Assembly: GCA_000817085.1 (NCBI GenBank)
Contig: JUEM01000016.1
Location: 1-39,893 of the forward strand
Direction of reading: 5' to 3'
DNA: 39,893 nucleotides
From: a marine actinobacterium MedAcidi-G1
GTDB taxonomy: Bacteria > Actinomycetota > Acidimicrobiia > Acidimicrobiales > MedAcidi-G1
Positions 24,531 through 33,913 of this stretch are shown here, piece by piece. Within the stretch, counting starts at the first letter, position 1, and every line of letters begins with the position of its first letter. A program made the position numbers and the translations under genes. The notes under the pieces were generated by a model. It did not search any database and was not told the origin of the DNA. It worked only from the letters and a program-made list of their open reading frames with translations.

Positions 24531-25398
24531 AATCAGCCAAGGGCCATATACGTATAAACGCTCGTCCTTCGATGTCTTCTATAGGAACTGGTCCAAAAAA
24601 CCTACTATCGCGTGAGTTGTTTCTGTTGTCACCCATTACGAAAACATGGCCACTTGGAATTCTGCAACCGGAAGTTTCTTCGGGACGATTGACACAGTTA
24701 ACAGGCGTAGCAAATGGATTAATTTCAGTCTGTAGTGGGAGATAAGGTTCTAACAAGAAACCCCTATCAATTTCCATTTTCCCATCTTCAACTGTTACAA
24801 ATTCTCCTGGTAAACCAATAACACGCTTTATTAAATCGTCTCCGCTTTTACTTTCTTCTTGGGTGGAAAAGACAACTAGGTCGCCCCTATTAACGGAGTG
24901 GAGATTGTAACTCAATTTGTTCACCAAAATTCGATCGCCTTCAAGAAGCGTAGGGTTCATGGATGGTGAAGGAATGTAATAAGCCTGAAAAAGAAAAGCT
25001 TTTATTATTAACGCAAGTCCAATCGCTCCCACCAAAACGACTGTCCACTCGACTATTGACTTACGAGTTCTCTTGACGACAGACGGGAAAAAATCATCAT
25101 TCTTAGAGTTTTTGAGAGTGCTCTCTGTAGGCAAAGGGTCAATTATCTGCTCTCCTTCAATGTCTTCAAGAGTCACGATTGATCCACGGAAAGAATCTTC
25201 TTCTTTGCTCTCAATCTGGTTATTTTCGGCTTCGTCAAGACCTTTCATTATCGGTTTTGGAGCATCTTCCAGAGAAGGGCTTTTGGTATCCAAAATTTTC
25301 TCTGAACGATTCCTGGCTCGCTCTAGAACTTCTTGTGCCCATTTTTCTGTATCGGTAAAACTTTCATTTGTTTCTTCGCTATTAATTTCACCTTCCAC
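24517..25398 (-). CDS. lepB: Signal peptidase I with long acidic N-terminal extension
   Basis: The 293-residue protein removes signal peptides at the outer membrane face. The catalytic Ser146 is in P-S-P-S-M-N-P-T-L and Lys191 in L-I-K-R-V-I-G-L-P-G-E. The terminal G-D-N-R-N-N-S-R-D-S-R block is complete. One transmembrane helix spans about 118-138. Before it lie roughly 110 acidic, low-complexity residues on the cytoplasmic side, far longer than in common bacterial LepB. The start is a GTG at 25398; an ATG two bases upstream is in another frame. It sits 39 bases after pafC and before the tat genes, grouping secretion functions, though the glycerophosphodiesterase separates it from tat. Confidence 0.92.
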   Translation of the reverse strand: MEGEINSEETNESFTDTEKWAQEVLERARNRSEKILDTKSPSLEDAPKPIMKGLDEAENNQIESKEEDSFRGSIVTLEDIEGEQIIDPLPTESTLKNSKNDDFFPSVVKRTRKSIVEWTVVLVGAIGLALIIKAFLFQAYYIPSPSMNPTLLEGDRILVNKLSYNLHSVNRGDLVVFSTQEESKSGDDLIKRVIGLPGEFVTVEDGKMEIDRGFLLEPYLPLQTEINPFATPVNCVNRPEETSGCRIPSGHVFVMGDNRNNSRDSRFFGPVPIEDIEGRAFIRIWPLADFKRL

Positions 25399-25437
25399 AT
25401 CGATAACTTAGTCGCATTTTATGAGTGTGTGTGACCG

Positions 25438-26403
25438 CTAAGAGTTATATATCTTTAAGATTTCTCTAGCACCTTTTGAACGAAAGTCACTCTCTATCTC
25501 TGCTGGAATTTCTATAAGTTCAGCTTCCGCACCCAAAACCATCAATAAATGCCTAAACCACACTTCTGAAGCAATGGGACAAGATAATCTAATTTTTTCA
25601 TCTGAAATTTTTTCGAAGTTTATATTCGGAAACCCTTCGATGAGTTGTTTGTCTTTAATTGGTATTTCAATAACCGCTACGGGAAATTGCTCTAGATTAA
25701 AAAAATCTTTGTCATCTGAATCGTCAACCGGTTTTGTTTCCCTAACCTCATTTAAAACTTTGATTTCTTTTATTCTGTCGACACGAAAAGTCTTACTGGC
25801 TAATGAACTTTTGCAGTAGGCCTGAACGTACCATTTTCCTCCATCAGCGAAGATCTTTTTCGGTTCAATTTTTCGGGTGGAAATTTCGTTCCGCGAGCCA
25901 ACTAAATATTCAATCTGGATAACGGTTTCATTCTTTATGGATTTCTGAATTTCGAGAAGGTGCTTTGTGGGAGTTGCTAACTTTATTTCTAGAGGATTCT
26001 CTGAACCACCATCAAATATGGATAATTTAGTTAGAGCTCTCTCCAGAGGACCCAGTTCATCTTCTATTTCCTCTGGTAGAGATCCGCTGAACGCTATAAG
26101 AGCTTCTCCAGCTGCGCGCAATGATGTCAACTCTCTTTTGCTTAATTTCATTGGTTGCCTGAACCAATCCGCATAGCGAACCCATACTCTTTCTTCAGTA
26201 ATAGAAACTTCAATCAAACAATCAGGCGTAAATGGGTAAATACCAACAAAAAAAACAACATTTTCGAGATCTTCGATTAGTTCTTTTTGTGGATAATCAA
26301 ATCTAGCTACCACTTCTTCTACAAAAGGGCCATTTTGACTTTCAATCCAAGGAAGCACCGATAATAAACGTTTGATTCTTTCTGAGGAATTCATCTTTCT
26401 CAT
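25438..26403 (-). CDS. pafC: WYL-domain transcriptional regulator PafC
   Basis: The 321-residue protein has an N-terminal helix-turn-helix region (about 1-45) and a WYL domain around Gly-Gly-Lys-Trp-Tyr-Val-Gln-Ala-Tyr near the middle, followed by the R-V-D-R-I-K segment and a C-terminal WCX-like extension. In mycobacteria PafB and PafC form a heterodimer that activates the LexA/RecA-independent DNA-damage response. It overlaps pafB by 4 bases (ATGA), so the two are made together. The tryptophan-tyrosine pair is retained, with Val in place of Leu. Confidence 0.9.
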   Translation of the reverse strand: MRKMNSSERIKRLLSVLPWIESQNGPFVEEVVARFDYPQKELIEDLENVVFFVGIYPFTPDCLIEVSITEERVWVRYADWFRQPMKLSKRELTSLRAAGEALIAFSGSLPEEIEDELGPLERALTKLSIFDGGSENPLEIKLATPTKHLLEIQKSIKNETVIQIEYLVGSRNEISTRKIEPKKIFADGGKWYVQAYCKSSLASKTFRVDRIKEIKVLNEVRETKPVDDSDDKDFFNLEQFPVAVIEIPIKDKQLIEGFPNINFEKISDEKIRLSCPIASEVWFRHLLMVLGAEAELIEIPAEIESDFRSKGAREILKIYNS

Positions 26404-27305
26404 TGGATCGACTCCAACCAGTCAATTATTGCTTTACGGCACTCAATAGGTTTCAGCAGTTCAGCTGCATCAAGGAAGGAAAATACAAATGTACGAAAAA
26501 TTTCCCAGTCACGTACGACTTCATGCAAGATTATGGAGCCGTCGGCAAGTTCCTCGTATACGGCCTTCGTTCCTATCACCTCTAGTGCCCACGCAGCGTG
26601 ACTTTTATTTATTTTCAGTTCTATCAACTTCTCTTCCTCGCCAAAACGCCAGGGAGGTTCTTGTATTATTTCTGAAACTTTGTCACTAGGCTCAAATTTT
26701 TCTGAAGTTAATTCGATTTCTCCTTCAATTCGATCAAGTCTAAAATGTCTAATGTTTTGACGATTCTTGTCATAAGCAACTAGATACCACTTTGAACCTG
26801 AAAAAACTAGTCGATCTGGATTTACTTCTCGCCTCTCATTTTTGTAATTAAAAAAGATGGTTAAATGCTCAATTAAAGCTTGCATACACACCTCTATCAA
26901 TGACTCTGATGGTATTTCACTTAATGTCGGTGCTTTACCCTGTAAAACTCCTCCCATTTTGTAAAAAGGTGAATCTAAATCATCTCCTTCTAAATGAACT
27001 AAATTTGACGCTAAATGTAATGCTGCTATTTCTTCACTGTCTAATACCGGATGATCTGCTTCATAATCACTTTGGCGTATTCGATAGCCATCTAAAGGTG
27101 GATCGGTGGCAGGAATTTGTTCCAAATGAATAGGTATTCCTAAAGCTCTTAGTTCGTCTTTATCTCTTTCAAAAGTACGTCTAAAAGATTCATCATTCTC
27201 TGAATAGGCGCCAGGGATACGTTCGCGTATTGTATGTCGACTTAAAGGTTTTTCTGTCGCCAGAAGGGCGGAGATAAGATTCAATAGCCTTTCAATTTTC
27301 TTCAC
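26400..27305 (-). CDS. pafB: WYL-domain transcriptional regulator PafB
   Basis: The 301-residue protein starts with a helix-turn-helix (I-E-R-L-L-N-L-I-S-A-L-L, then a second helix containing F-R-R-T-F-E-R-D-K-D-E-L). A WYL domain containing S-K-W-Y-L-V-A-Y-D and F-R-L-D-R-I-E follows in the second half. It is the partner of PafC. The arrangement pafA-pafB-pafC is the same as in mycobacteria, with 25 bases between pafA and pafB. Family role: DNA-damage-responsive activation; not known to act in pupylation itself despite the name. Confidence 0.92.
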   Translation of the reverse strand: MKKIERLLNLISALLATEKPLSRHTIRERIPGAYSENDESFRRTFERDKDELRALGIPIHLEQIPATDPPLDGYRIRQSDYEADHPVLDSEEIAALHLASNLVHLEGDDLDSPFYKMGGVLQGKAPTLSEIPSESLIEVCMQALIEHLTIFFNYKNERREVNPDRLVFSGSKWYLVAYDKNRQNIRHFRLDRIEGEIELTSEKFEPSDKVSEIIQEPPWRFGEEEKLIELKINKSHAAWALEVIGTKAVYEELADGSIILHEVVRDWEIFRTFVFSFLDAAELLKPIECRKAIIDWLESIQ

Positions 27306-27330
27306 AAAAATATATTAGACCCATAAGCTT

Positions 27331-28689
27331 CTATAAGGAATCAATAAGCTTTTGAACTCTTTCATCTTCAAATCGAAATGGGTCTTTACAAAGTACGGTT
27401 CTTTGAGCTTGGTCATTCAACTTTAGATGAACCCAGTCAACTGTGTAATCACGTTTTTTTTCCTTAGCTCGACGAATGAACTCTCCCCTTAGTTTTGCGC
27501 GAGTCGTCTCAGGAGGTTCATCCACAGCATGTCTGATTTCTTGTTCATCTAAAATGTTTTCAGTCATACCTTTTCTATTCATATGATAGAACAGGCTTCT
27601 GTGCCTATTAACGTCATGATATTGAAGGTCAAGAAGCGCTACACGTGAATCGGCAAGTGAAAGATTGTTACGTTCTCGATATTTTTCTACTAAATGATAT
27701 TTCGCAACCCAGTCACATTCAGCAGACAACGAGAGAGGGTCATTTTCTAAACGATCCAAGCAGTGTTCCCACATTTTCATAACTTCTTTTTCTTCATTGT
27801 TCAATTCGCGCATTTCAGAAAAACGATGGGCTTTCTCTAAAAATTCTTTTTGCATTTCAAGCGCAGATAGTTCGCGTCCGTTAGTTAACTTAACTTTTCG
27901 TCTGCAGGTAAGATCATGACTGATTTCGCGAATAGCTCTTATTGGATTCTCTAAAGTCATGTCTCGAAAAATTATGTTTGGTTCTTCCAGCATCCTCAAA
28001 AGTAAACCACAGGCGCCGACTTTTAAAAAAGAGGCATATTCGCTCATATTGGAGTCACCTACTATCACATGCAAACGCCTAAATCTCTCGGCATCAGCGT
28101 GAGGTTCGTCTCGTGAATTAATAATTGGCCGCGACCTCGTTGTAGCACTTGAAACACCCTCCCAAATATGTTCTGCTCTTTGACTGATGCAATAAATCGC
28201 GCCGTTTCCACTCTGTAAAATTTTTCCTGCACCGGCATATATCTGCCTGCTAATGAGAAATGGAATCAGAACTTCAGAGTACTGAAGTGACTCGTCATTT
28301 CTATTCGTCAAATAGTTTTCATGACACCCATATGAATTACCGGCGGAATCAGTGTTGTTTTTAAAGAGATATATCTTTCCTTCAATGCCTTCTTCGTTCA
28401 GACGATTCTCTGCGCTCTTAGAGAGTTGCTCCAATATTCTTTCGCCGGCTTTTTCATAAGCGATTACAGATCTAACGGAGTCACACTCTGGAGTCGCATA
28501 TTCTGGATGTGAACCAACGTCCAAGTAGAGACGAGCCCCGTTTTGCAAAAAAACATTTGAACTCCTGCCCCAAGAAACAACTCGTCTAAATAAGTATCTT
28601 GCGACCTCGTCAGGACTTAATCGCCTTTGCCCATCTACTGTGCAAGTAACTCCATACTCGCTTTCGATTCCATATATCCGTCTCTGCAT
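27331..28689 (-). CDS. pafA: Pup-protein ligase PafA
   Basis: A 452-residue glutamine-synthetase-like enzyme, the same length as the mycobacterial protein. It joins the C-terminal Glu of Pup to lysines of target proteins using ATP. The N-terminal G-I-E-S-E-Y-G carries the Mg-binding Glu9, and [11 protein letters not shown] carries Asp57, the catalytic base. [18 protein letters not shown] and R-D-E-P-H-A-D complete the active site. The C-terminal L-C-K-D-P-F-R block is intact. It lies 22 bases downstream of prcA. All motifs expected for a working ligase are present. Confidence 0.97.
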   Translation of the reverse strand: MQRRIYGIESEYGVTCTVDGQRRLSPDEVARYLFRRVVSWGRSSNVFLQNGARLYLDVGSHPEYATPECDSVRSVIAYEKAGERILEQLSKSAENRLNEEGIEGKIYLFKNNTDSAGNSYGCHENYLTNRNDESLQYSEVLIPFLISRQIYAGAGKILQSGNGAIYCISQRAEHIWEGVSSATTRSRPIINSRDEPHADAERFRRLHVIVGDSNMSEYASFLKVGACGLLLRMLEEPNIIFRDMTLENPIRAIREISHDLTCRRKVKLTNGRELSALEMQKEFLEKAHRFSEMRELNNEEKEVMKMWEHCLDRLENDPLSLSAECDWVAKYHLVEKYRERNNLSLADSRVALLDLQYHDVNRHRSLFYHMNRKGMTENILDEQEIRHAVDEPPETTRAKLRGEFIRRAKEKKRDYTVDWVHLKLNDQAQRTVLCKDPFRFEDERVQKLIDSL

Positions 28690-28711
28690 CTGTTTGGAGA
28701 CTTAGCGAGCC

Positions 28712-29389
28712 TCAGGCGAGAAGCTCGTTTAACTCGTCGCCTTCTATTCGAGTAAAGGCTCTTCTGCCATTCCCACGCGAAAGAAGAGCCACCTCTAATT
28801 CATTTGATGAAAAGCTTTTGTCGGGTCCTGATAGTGCCTCGGTTGTCAACTTAATACTCTCTTTTAGCGATGTGCCTGCTTTCCAATTTTCTTGAATTCG
28901 GTCTCTAATGAGTTCTGCTTCACCACCTATCACTACAAAAGAGGAAGTATCCATAACGGTTCCGTCATAAAGCAAATGAAAGAGTTGGTCGTCTTCCGCA
29001 TAATCACCTATTTCTGCAACGATCATTTCAACTTCGAGAGGTTTCATCTCATGAGTGAAGTACTGACCTAAAATCTGAGCGTATTGATTAGCTAACCAAC
29101 GCGCATCCACGTCGTCACGACTAAAAGAATAACCCTTTAAATCAGCATGTCTTATTCCCGCTATTCGTAATTGATCAAACTCGCTGTATTTTCCAACTCC
29201 CATAAATCCGATTTTGTCATATATCTCACCAGCTTTTCTGAGAGTTTTTGAAGGGTTTTCTGCACATAATAAAACCCCTTCGGAATATGTGCAGGCGACG
29301 GCCGCTCTACCGCGCGATATTCCTTTTCGTGCATAGTCAGCACGGTCTTTCATTAATTGCTCGGGCGAAACATACATTGGCATTGTCAT
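28712..29389 (-). CDS. prcA: 20S proteasome alpha subunit
   Basis: The 225-residue protein has the alpha-subunit N-terminal extension (Y-V-S-P-E-Q-L-M-K-D-R-A-D-Y-A-R-K-G-I) that closes the gate, and lacks a catalytic N-terminal Thr. It forms the outer heptameric rings of the core particle to which Mpa docks. Start codons at residues 1 and 3 or 5 (Met) are all possible; the first overlaps the prcB stop as ATGA and is preferred. The C-terminus is short. Order prcB then prcA is that of mycobacteria. Confidence 0.95.
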   Translation of the reverse strand: MTMPMYVSPEQLMKDRADYARKGISRGRAAVACTYSEGVLLCAENPSKTLRKAGEIYDKIGFMGVGKYSEFDQLRIAGIRHADLKGYSFSRDDVDARWLANQYAQILGQYFTHEMKPLEVEMIVAEIGDYAEDDQLFHLLYDGTVMDTSSFVVIGGEAELIRDRIQENWKAGTSLKESIKLTTEALSGPDKSFSSNELEVALLSRGNGRRAFTRIEGDELNELLA

Positions 29390-30186
29390 GTTTGCGAATT
29401 CCCTCTTTCTGAAATGTTCTGGACCATTATTTCAGTACGACTTTCGAGCTCTTCATCTGAAATACGCTCAAATCCATTTGAGTCAATTTTTGCGACTACA
29501 GGAAAAATTCCTCGTAGAAGATCAGGGCCACCGGTGGCACTATCTTCCTCGGAGGCCTCTAAGAGTGCTTCTAATGCAATGTCAATAGCCCCACTAAGAC
29601 CCACAGAAGAAGAATGCCTCAGTTTCACCACTGTTGAAGCATGTAGACTTCCAGATCCGGTAGATACAAAATCTTTTTCTTCGTACCGACCTCCAGTAAT
29701 ATCAAATTGGAATAATCTGCCTTGTTCTGTTTTTTCTTCGTAGCCTGCGAAAATTGGTATAACTCCTAATCCTTGCATTGCTGCAGGAAAGTTTCCTTTA
29801 AGCATAAGACTTAGCTGGTTGGCTTTTCCTTCGAGGCTTAAGGGGGAACCTTCAACTTTCTCGTAATGTTCAAGTTGCAATTGAAACAACTTCACCATTT
29901 CCATAGCCGGTCCGGCAGCTCCTGATATTCCTACACCAGAAAAAGCATCTGCTGGAAAAACTTTTTCCATAGTCTTATGGCTTATTAAATGTCCGCTCGT
30001 CGCTCTGCGATCTCCTGCCATGAGGACACCGTCGCTATAGCGAATTGCCACAATAGTTGTTCCATGCGTTATCGAATTATTGTTTTCAATTTTTTCTGAA
30101 ATTTTGTTATGGAATCCAACTTTTTGTAAAAGATTAAAAAAACTAGGACCCGGGTCTTCTGGGGGAGAAAAAATTGGAAGTGTCAC
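29386..30186 (-). CDS. prcB: 20S proteasome beta subunit with propeptide
   Basis: The 266-residue protein is a precursor: cleavage between Gly42 and Thr43 in H-G-T-T-I-V-A would expose the catalytic Thr. Counting from that Thr, Asp17 (residue 59), Arg19 (61) and Lys33 (75) occupy the expected active-site places, so it should be an active protease. A 42-residue propeptide is within the actinobacterial range. It forms the inner rings of the 20S core and is translationally coupled to prcA by a 4-base overlap. The gap to pup is 30 bases. Confidence 0.96.
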   Translation of the reverse strand: MTLPIFSPPEDPGPSFFNLLQKVGFHNKISEKIENNNSITHGTTIVAIRYSDGVLMAGDRRATSGHLISHKTMEKVFPADAFSGVGISGAAGPAMEMVKLFQLQLEHYEKVEGSPLSLEGKANQLSLMLKGNFPAAMQGLGVIPIFAGYEEKTEQGRLFQFDITGGRYEEKDFVSTGSGSLHASTVVKLRHSSSVGLSGAIDIALEALLEASEEDSATGGPDLLRGIFPVVAKIDSNGFERISDEELESRTEIMVQNISERGNSQT

Positions 30187-30216
30187 GATTAGACTCTACA
30201 AGCAGAATTAGCTTGC

Positions 30217-30411
30217 CTACTCCCCGCCTTTTTGCACATAGTTCTTAACGAATTCTTCCGCATTTTCTTCTAATACTTCGTCAATCTCGTCAAGAAGCTC
30301 ATCTAACTCTGATGAAAGCTCTTCATTGCGAGCTGAACTGAGCTCACTTGAATCTGTTTCACTTTTACCAGTTTCAGATGCTTTACGTTTTTTCTGTTCG
30401 CTTTCAGCCAT
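30217..30411 (-). CDS. pup: Prokaryotic ubiquitin-like protein Pup, ending in Gly-Gly-Glu
   Basis: A 64-residue, highly charged, mostly disordered modifier. The conserved C-terminal helix L-L-D-E-I-D-E-V-L-E-E-N-A-E-E-F-V binds the Mpa coiled coil and is followed by Y-V-Q-K-G-G-E. The last residue is Glu, not the Gln of mycobacterial Pup, so PafA can use it without deamidation by Dop. I took the ATG at 30411 because M-A-E-S-E-Q matches the family's N-terminus; an in-frame TTG at 30426 adds 5 residues. It lies 18 bases after dop. Confidence 0.96.
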   Translation of the reverse strand: MAESEQKKRKASETGKSETDSSELSSARNEELSSELDELLDEIDEVLEENAEEFVKNYVQKGGE

Positions 30412-30429
30412 TTTTATGGACCCCAACTA

Positions 30430-31947
30430 TTAGATTGTTTCCGAAATGCTTTCAATTAACTCTATTACCGTTTCACAGCTATCAATCAGATCTCCTACAT
30501 GTTGAGAGGTGCCCCGTAAGGGTTCCATCATCGGCACACGTCGAAGATTTTTATCACCTATATCGAAAACTATCGAGTCCCAATTAGCAACTAAGACGTT
30601 TTCTGGCCATTTCTGTAAACATTTTCCACGAAAAAACGCTCTAGTTTCATTCGGGGGATTTTCAACAGCTAAAGCAACTTCCTCTGTTGAAACAATTTTT
30701 TCTGTTGGGATACGAGCAAAAAGAGACATTTCTGGCCTTAAATCGTGATACTGCAGGTCAAGAGCTGCCAGTTTAAAATCGTCAACTTTTAAACCATGTC
30801 TGTCTGCATAAGAATCGATAATCTTTTTCTTTGTTACCCAGTCTAAAACACCAAATAGTTGATCTGGGCTGGATGTCAAAGCAGATAATACTTTTTCCCA
30901 ATACTCCATAACTTTTATTACGCTTTCGCCACCAACGTTCTCAAAACCAAACTCGTTTATATATTTATGAGAACGTTCATAGATTTCCCATTGCAAAGAT
31001 AAAGCCGTTGCAGTTTTACCACCTTCCAAACGAATAGGAATCTTCAAAGACATATCGCGCGAGACCTGTCTGAGCGCATGAACAGGATCCTCAATTTTTA
31101 ATTGATTATCTAAAAAGTTGTCTTCAATCATTGCCATTACAATTCCTGTTGTTCCCAGTTTTAAAAAGTTGGCGACTTCGCAAAGATTAGCGTCTCCAAC
31201 AATTACATGGAGACGCCGATATTTAAGAGGATCAGCGTGAGGTTCATCCCTAGTGTTGATAATTGGTCTTTTAAGAGTCGTTTCCAAACCCACTTCTTCT
31301 TCAAAAAAATCTGCTCTTTGAGTTAACTGGAAAGGTGTTTCCATTCTTTTTTCACCTACAGCTTCACTTCCCACTTTTCCAGCTCCTGTAAAAATCTGTC
31401 TAGTTACAAAATGCGTGGTTGCATGTTGAACTATGCGACCAAATGGAATTTCTCTACTTATAAGATAATTCTCATGACAGCCGTAGCTGTTTCCCTTACC
31501 GTCTGAGTTGTTTTTGTAAACGATTATCTCTTCGCCGGGGGGAAGAACTTCATTTGCAGCCTTCATCGATTTTACAATTATTTCGTCACCTGCTCGATCC
31601 CATCTGAGGAGAGAAAGGGGATCTAAACATTCTGGAGTGCTGAGTTCTGGGTGGGCATGATCGACGTAATACCGAGAACCGTTGGTAAGAACTGCATTAA
31701 CTAGATTTGCTTCTATTTCAGGCGGTAAGGAACCTATTGGCGCGAAGCCTCGTATATCAATTTCTGGAGTTTCATCTATAAAATCCCAACCCACTCTCGG
31801 AGCGTTCGGACCTACACCTTGATCAGATGTCGTGCTTAAATAAGCGTTAATCAAAAAAGAGGACGCACTTATGGGATTTGAGTCTTTTACTCCGCGATGA
31901 ACTATCCCATACTCGGTTTCAGTTCCATAGATTCTTCGGAGTGCCAC
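30430..31947 (-). CDS. dop: Depupylase/deamidase Dop
   Basis: A 505-residue paralogue of PafA with the N-terminal Y-G-T-E-T-E-Y-G and the catalytic Asp96 in Y-V-D-H-A-H-P-E-L. An extra segment relative to PafA (about 40-80) corresponds to the Dop loop. The [16 protein letters not shown] block matches the family. Dop removes Pup from substrates; because Pup already ends in Glu here, its deamidase role is not needed. It sits 59 bases after mpa and ahead of pup, the usual order. Confidence 0.95.
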   Translation of the reverse strand: MALRRIYGTETEYGIVHRGVKDSNPISASSFLINAYLSTTSDQGVGPNAPRVGWDFIDETPEIDIRGFAPIGSLPPEIEANLVNAVLTNGSRYYVDHAHPELSTPECLDPLSLLRWDRAGDEIIVKSMKAANEVLPPGEEIIVYKNNSDGKGNSYGCHENYLISREIPFGRIVQHATTHFVTRQIFTGAGKVGSEAVGEKRMETPFQLTQRADFFEEEVGLETTLKRPIINTRDEPHADPLKYRRLHVIVGDANLCEVANFLKLGTTGIVMAMIEDNFLDNQLKIEDPVHALRQVSRDMSLKIPIRLEGGKTATALSLQWEIYERSHKYINEFGFENVGGESVIKVMEYWEKVLSALTSSPDQLFGVLDWVTKKKIIDSYADRHGLKVDDFKLAALDLQYHDLRPEMSLFARIPTEKIVSTEEVALAVENPPNETRAFFRGKCLQKWPENVLVANWDSIVFDIGDKNLRRVPMMEPLRGTSQHVGDLIDSCETVIELIESISETI

Positions 31948-32006
31948 AATCGGACTTTAACCCAAGAAAAGAAAAAATTGGACTTAATGAAAAGAACAAA
32001 CGAAGG

Positions 32007-33776
32007 TTACAGATACTGACCAGTCGTAACAGCTTCGATGGAGCGCCCTCCGCTATCTTCTGGGGCATCTGGAGCTAAGGTCCGAACGTATACAATTCGC
32101 TCCCCTTTCTTGCCAGAAATTTTGGCCCAATCATCAGGATTCGTGGTATTCGGAAGGTCTTCATGCTCTCTAAATTCTTGCCTAACCGCAGTAAGAAGAT
32201 CTTCAATCTGTAAACCTTTTGTTCCATTGGCAAGATCTCTTTTTATAGCTATTTTCTTTGCTCTCCTGACTATATTTTCAATCATCGCTCCAGAAGCAAA
32301 ATCTTTGAAATACAAAATCTCTTTTTCTCCATTTTGATAAGTCACTTCAAGGAATTGATTAGCCTCTTCTGTGCTGTACATTGCGGAGACGGCTTCATCA
32401 GTCATGGCTTTAAGAGCTTTATCTTTGTCTCCCCCACCTAGTGATTCAATTAGATCAGCATCTACTGGTAGATCAGTTATCAGATATCTGCTAAATATCT
32501 GAGCGGCGGCAATCTCATCAGGTCGCTTTATTTTAATTTTTACATCAAGTCTGCCTGGTCGAAGAATTGCAGGGTCGATAAGGTCTTCACGGTTTGATGC
32601 TCCTATGACAATAACATTTTGTAAAGTTTCCACTCCATCAATCTCTGCCAAAAGTTGCGGCACGATAGTTGATTCCATATCAGAGCTAATACCGGTTCCA
32701 CGAGTTCTGAAAAGCGACTCCATTTCATCGAAGAAAACAATAACCGGCCATCCTTGTTCGGATTTTTCTCTGGCTCTCTGAAACACCAGTCTTATTTGTC
32801 TTTCTGTTTCACCCACATACTTATTGAGCAGTTCAGGTCCCTTAATGTTCAGAAAATAACTCCTTGCTGCGTGATCGCCGGTGACTTCGGCAACTTTTAA
32901 AGCGAGTGAATTTGCTACTGCTTTTGCAATCAGAGTTTTGCCACATCCAGGTGGTCCATATAACAAGATTCCTTTGGGAGCTGGTAATTCATACAAAGAA
33001 AAAAGTTCTTTATGCATGAAAGGAAGCTCCACTGCATCAACAATCATTTCAATTTCACGGTCTAGGCCCCCCACATCTTCGTATGTTTCGTTCGGTATCT
33101 GTTCCAGAACCAAATCTTCAACTTCTGGTCGAGGCAGCCTCTCCAATAAGATTCCTGACCTTTCGTCCACACGAACAGAATCTCCACTTCGTAAGCCCAA
33201 GTCGTGTAGGCCTTTAGCCATCTCCACTACACGCTCTTCGTCGGTTCTTCCTACCACTACGGCTCTGTCGCCGCCATCGAGAACTTCTTTTATTCTGACT
33301 ATTTCGCCACTGCTCTCTGGATCGCGAGAGTCAACGACGACCATTGATTCATTAAGAATTACTTCATCACCAATTTTTAAAGTTTCAATTTTCGAAGGTA
33401 GAGCATTTACTCTCATTTTTCTACCGGAAGAAGTGACGTCAATAGTTCCATCATCATTTATCTTCACTATTGTTCCATAGGCAGAAGGTGGTTTTGAGAG
33501 ATTCTCTATTTCGTGTCGCAAGTTAAGAACTTGATCACGAACCGATTCGAGTGTGTCAGTGAGTTTGCCATTTCTTGCCTTTTCTTGATCCAAGGAAGAA
33601 AGGATCTCACGATTTTGTTTTCTAAGTTGATTAATTTTTTGAGCATTTTCTAATCTATGTTTACGCAGCTCTTTCACTTCTTCCAGGACAGCTTGGCTTT
33701 CCTTCAATATCCCGGATGCAACTTTCTCATCGTCTGAGTCGAATGACTGATGCGGAGTATCTTTTGAATCTGTCAT
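32007..33776 (-). CDS. mpa: Proteasome-associated ATPase Mpa/ARC
   Basis: A 589-residue AAA+ unfoldase that recruits pupylated proteins and threads them into the 20S core. An N-terminal coiled coil (about 25-95) provides the Pup-binding site. OB-fold regions (about 98-215) follow, then the AAA domain with Walker A G-P-P-G-C-G-K-T (274-281), pore loop Y-V-G (320-322) and Walker B F-F-D-E (348-351). The C-terminus G-Q-Y-L is the proteasome-docking tail seen in mycobacterial Mpa. A good Shine-Dalgarno (AGGAG, 7 bases) precedes the ATG at 33776. It heads the proteasome block. Confidence 0.96.
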   Translation of the reverse strand: MTDSKDTPHQSFDSDDEKVASGILKESQAVLEEVKELRKHRLENAQKINQLRKQNREILSSLDQEKARNGKLTDTLESVRDQVLNLRHEIENLSKPPSAYGTIVKINDDGTIDVTSSGRKMRVNALPSKIETLKIGDEVILNESMVVVDSRDPESSGEIVRIKEVLDGGDRAVVVGRTDEERVVEMAKGLHDLGLRSGDSVRVDERSGILLERLPRPEVEDLVLEQIPNETYEDVGGLDREIEMIVDAVELPFMHKELFSLYELPAPKGILLYGPPGCGKTLIAKAVANSLALKVAEVTGDHAARSYFLNIKGPELLNKYVGETERQIRLVFQRAREKSEQGWPVIVFFDEMESLFRTRGTGISSDMESTIVPQLLAEIDGVETLQNVIVIGASNREDLIDPAILRPGRLDVKIKIKRPDEIAAAQIFSRYLITDLPVDADLIESLGGGDKDKALKAMTDEAVSAMYSTEEANQFLEVTYQNGEKEILYFKDFASGAMIENIVRRAKKIAIKRDLANGTKGLQIEDLLTAVRQEFREHEDLPNTTNPDDWAKISGKKGERIVYVRTLAPDAPEDSGGRSIEAVTTGQYL

Positions 33777-33812
33777 TTAAGCTCCTGAAATATTCGTGTG
33801 AAGTAATTCACG

Positions 33813-33841
33813 ATAATACATTTTAAAATTTATGCATAACA
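33813..33841 (-). promoter_or_regulatory. Possible promoter for the proteasome block
   Basis: On the minus strand TATTAT (33818-33813) lies 17 bases after TGTTAT (33841-33836). The -10 is good but the -35 is weak. It would give a leader of about 30 bases containing the AGGAG site of mpa. The remaining intergenic bases also carry a TACTAT box (33868-33873) and TAAGAT (33879-33884) on the plus strand, which may serve the ferredoxin gene. Confidence 0.3.
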
Positions 33842-33913
33842 TTCAGCTAAATTCGCTCCGGAATTGTTACTATTTACCTAAGATAAGTTTTGTTTTCCGG
33901 GAGGAATAAGTAA

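Noticed and set aside
32881-33480. A 199-codon plus-strand open frame opposite mpa
   Set aside because: It is Ser/Pro/Arg-rich, low in complexity and lies wholly antisense to a well-supported AAA+ gene; it is a shadow of that gene's codon use.
20713-33776. The proteasome cluster as a new system
   Set aside because: Every component and most of the order are known from mycobacteria and other Actinobacteria; only local variations are notable.
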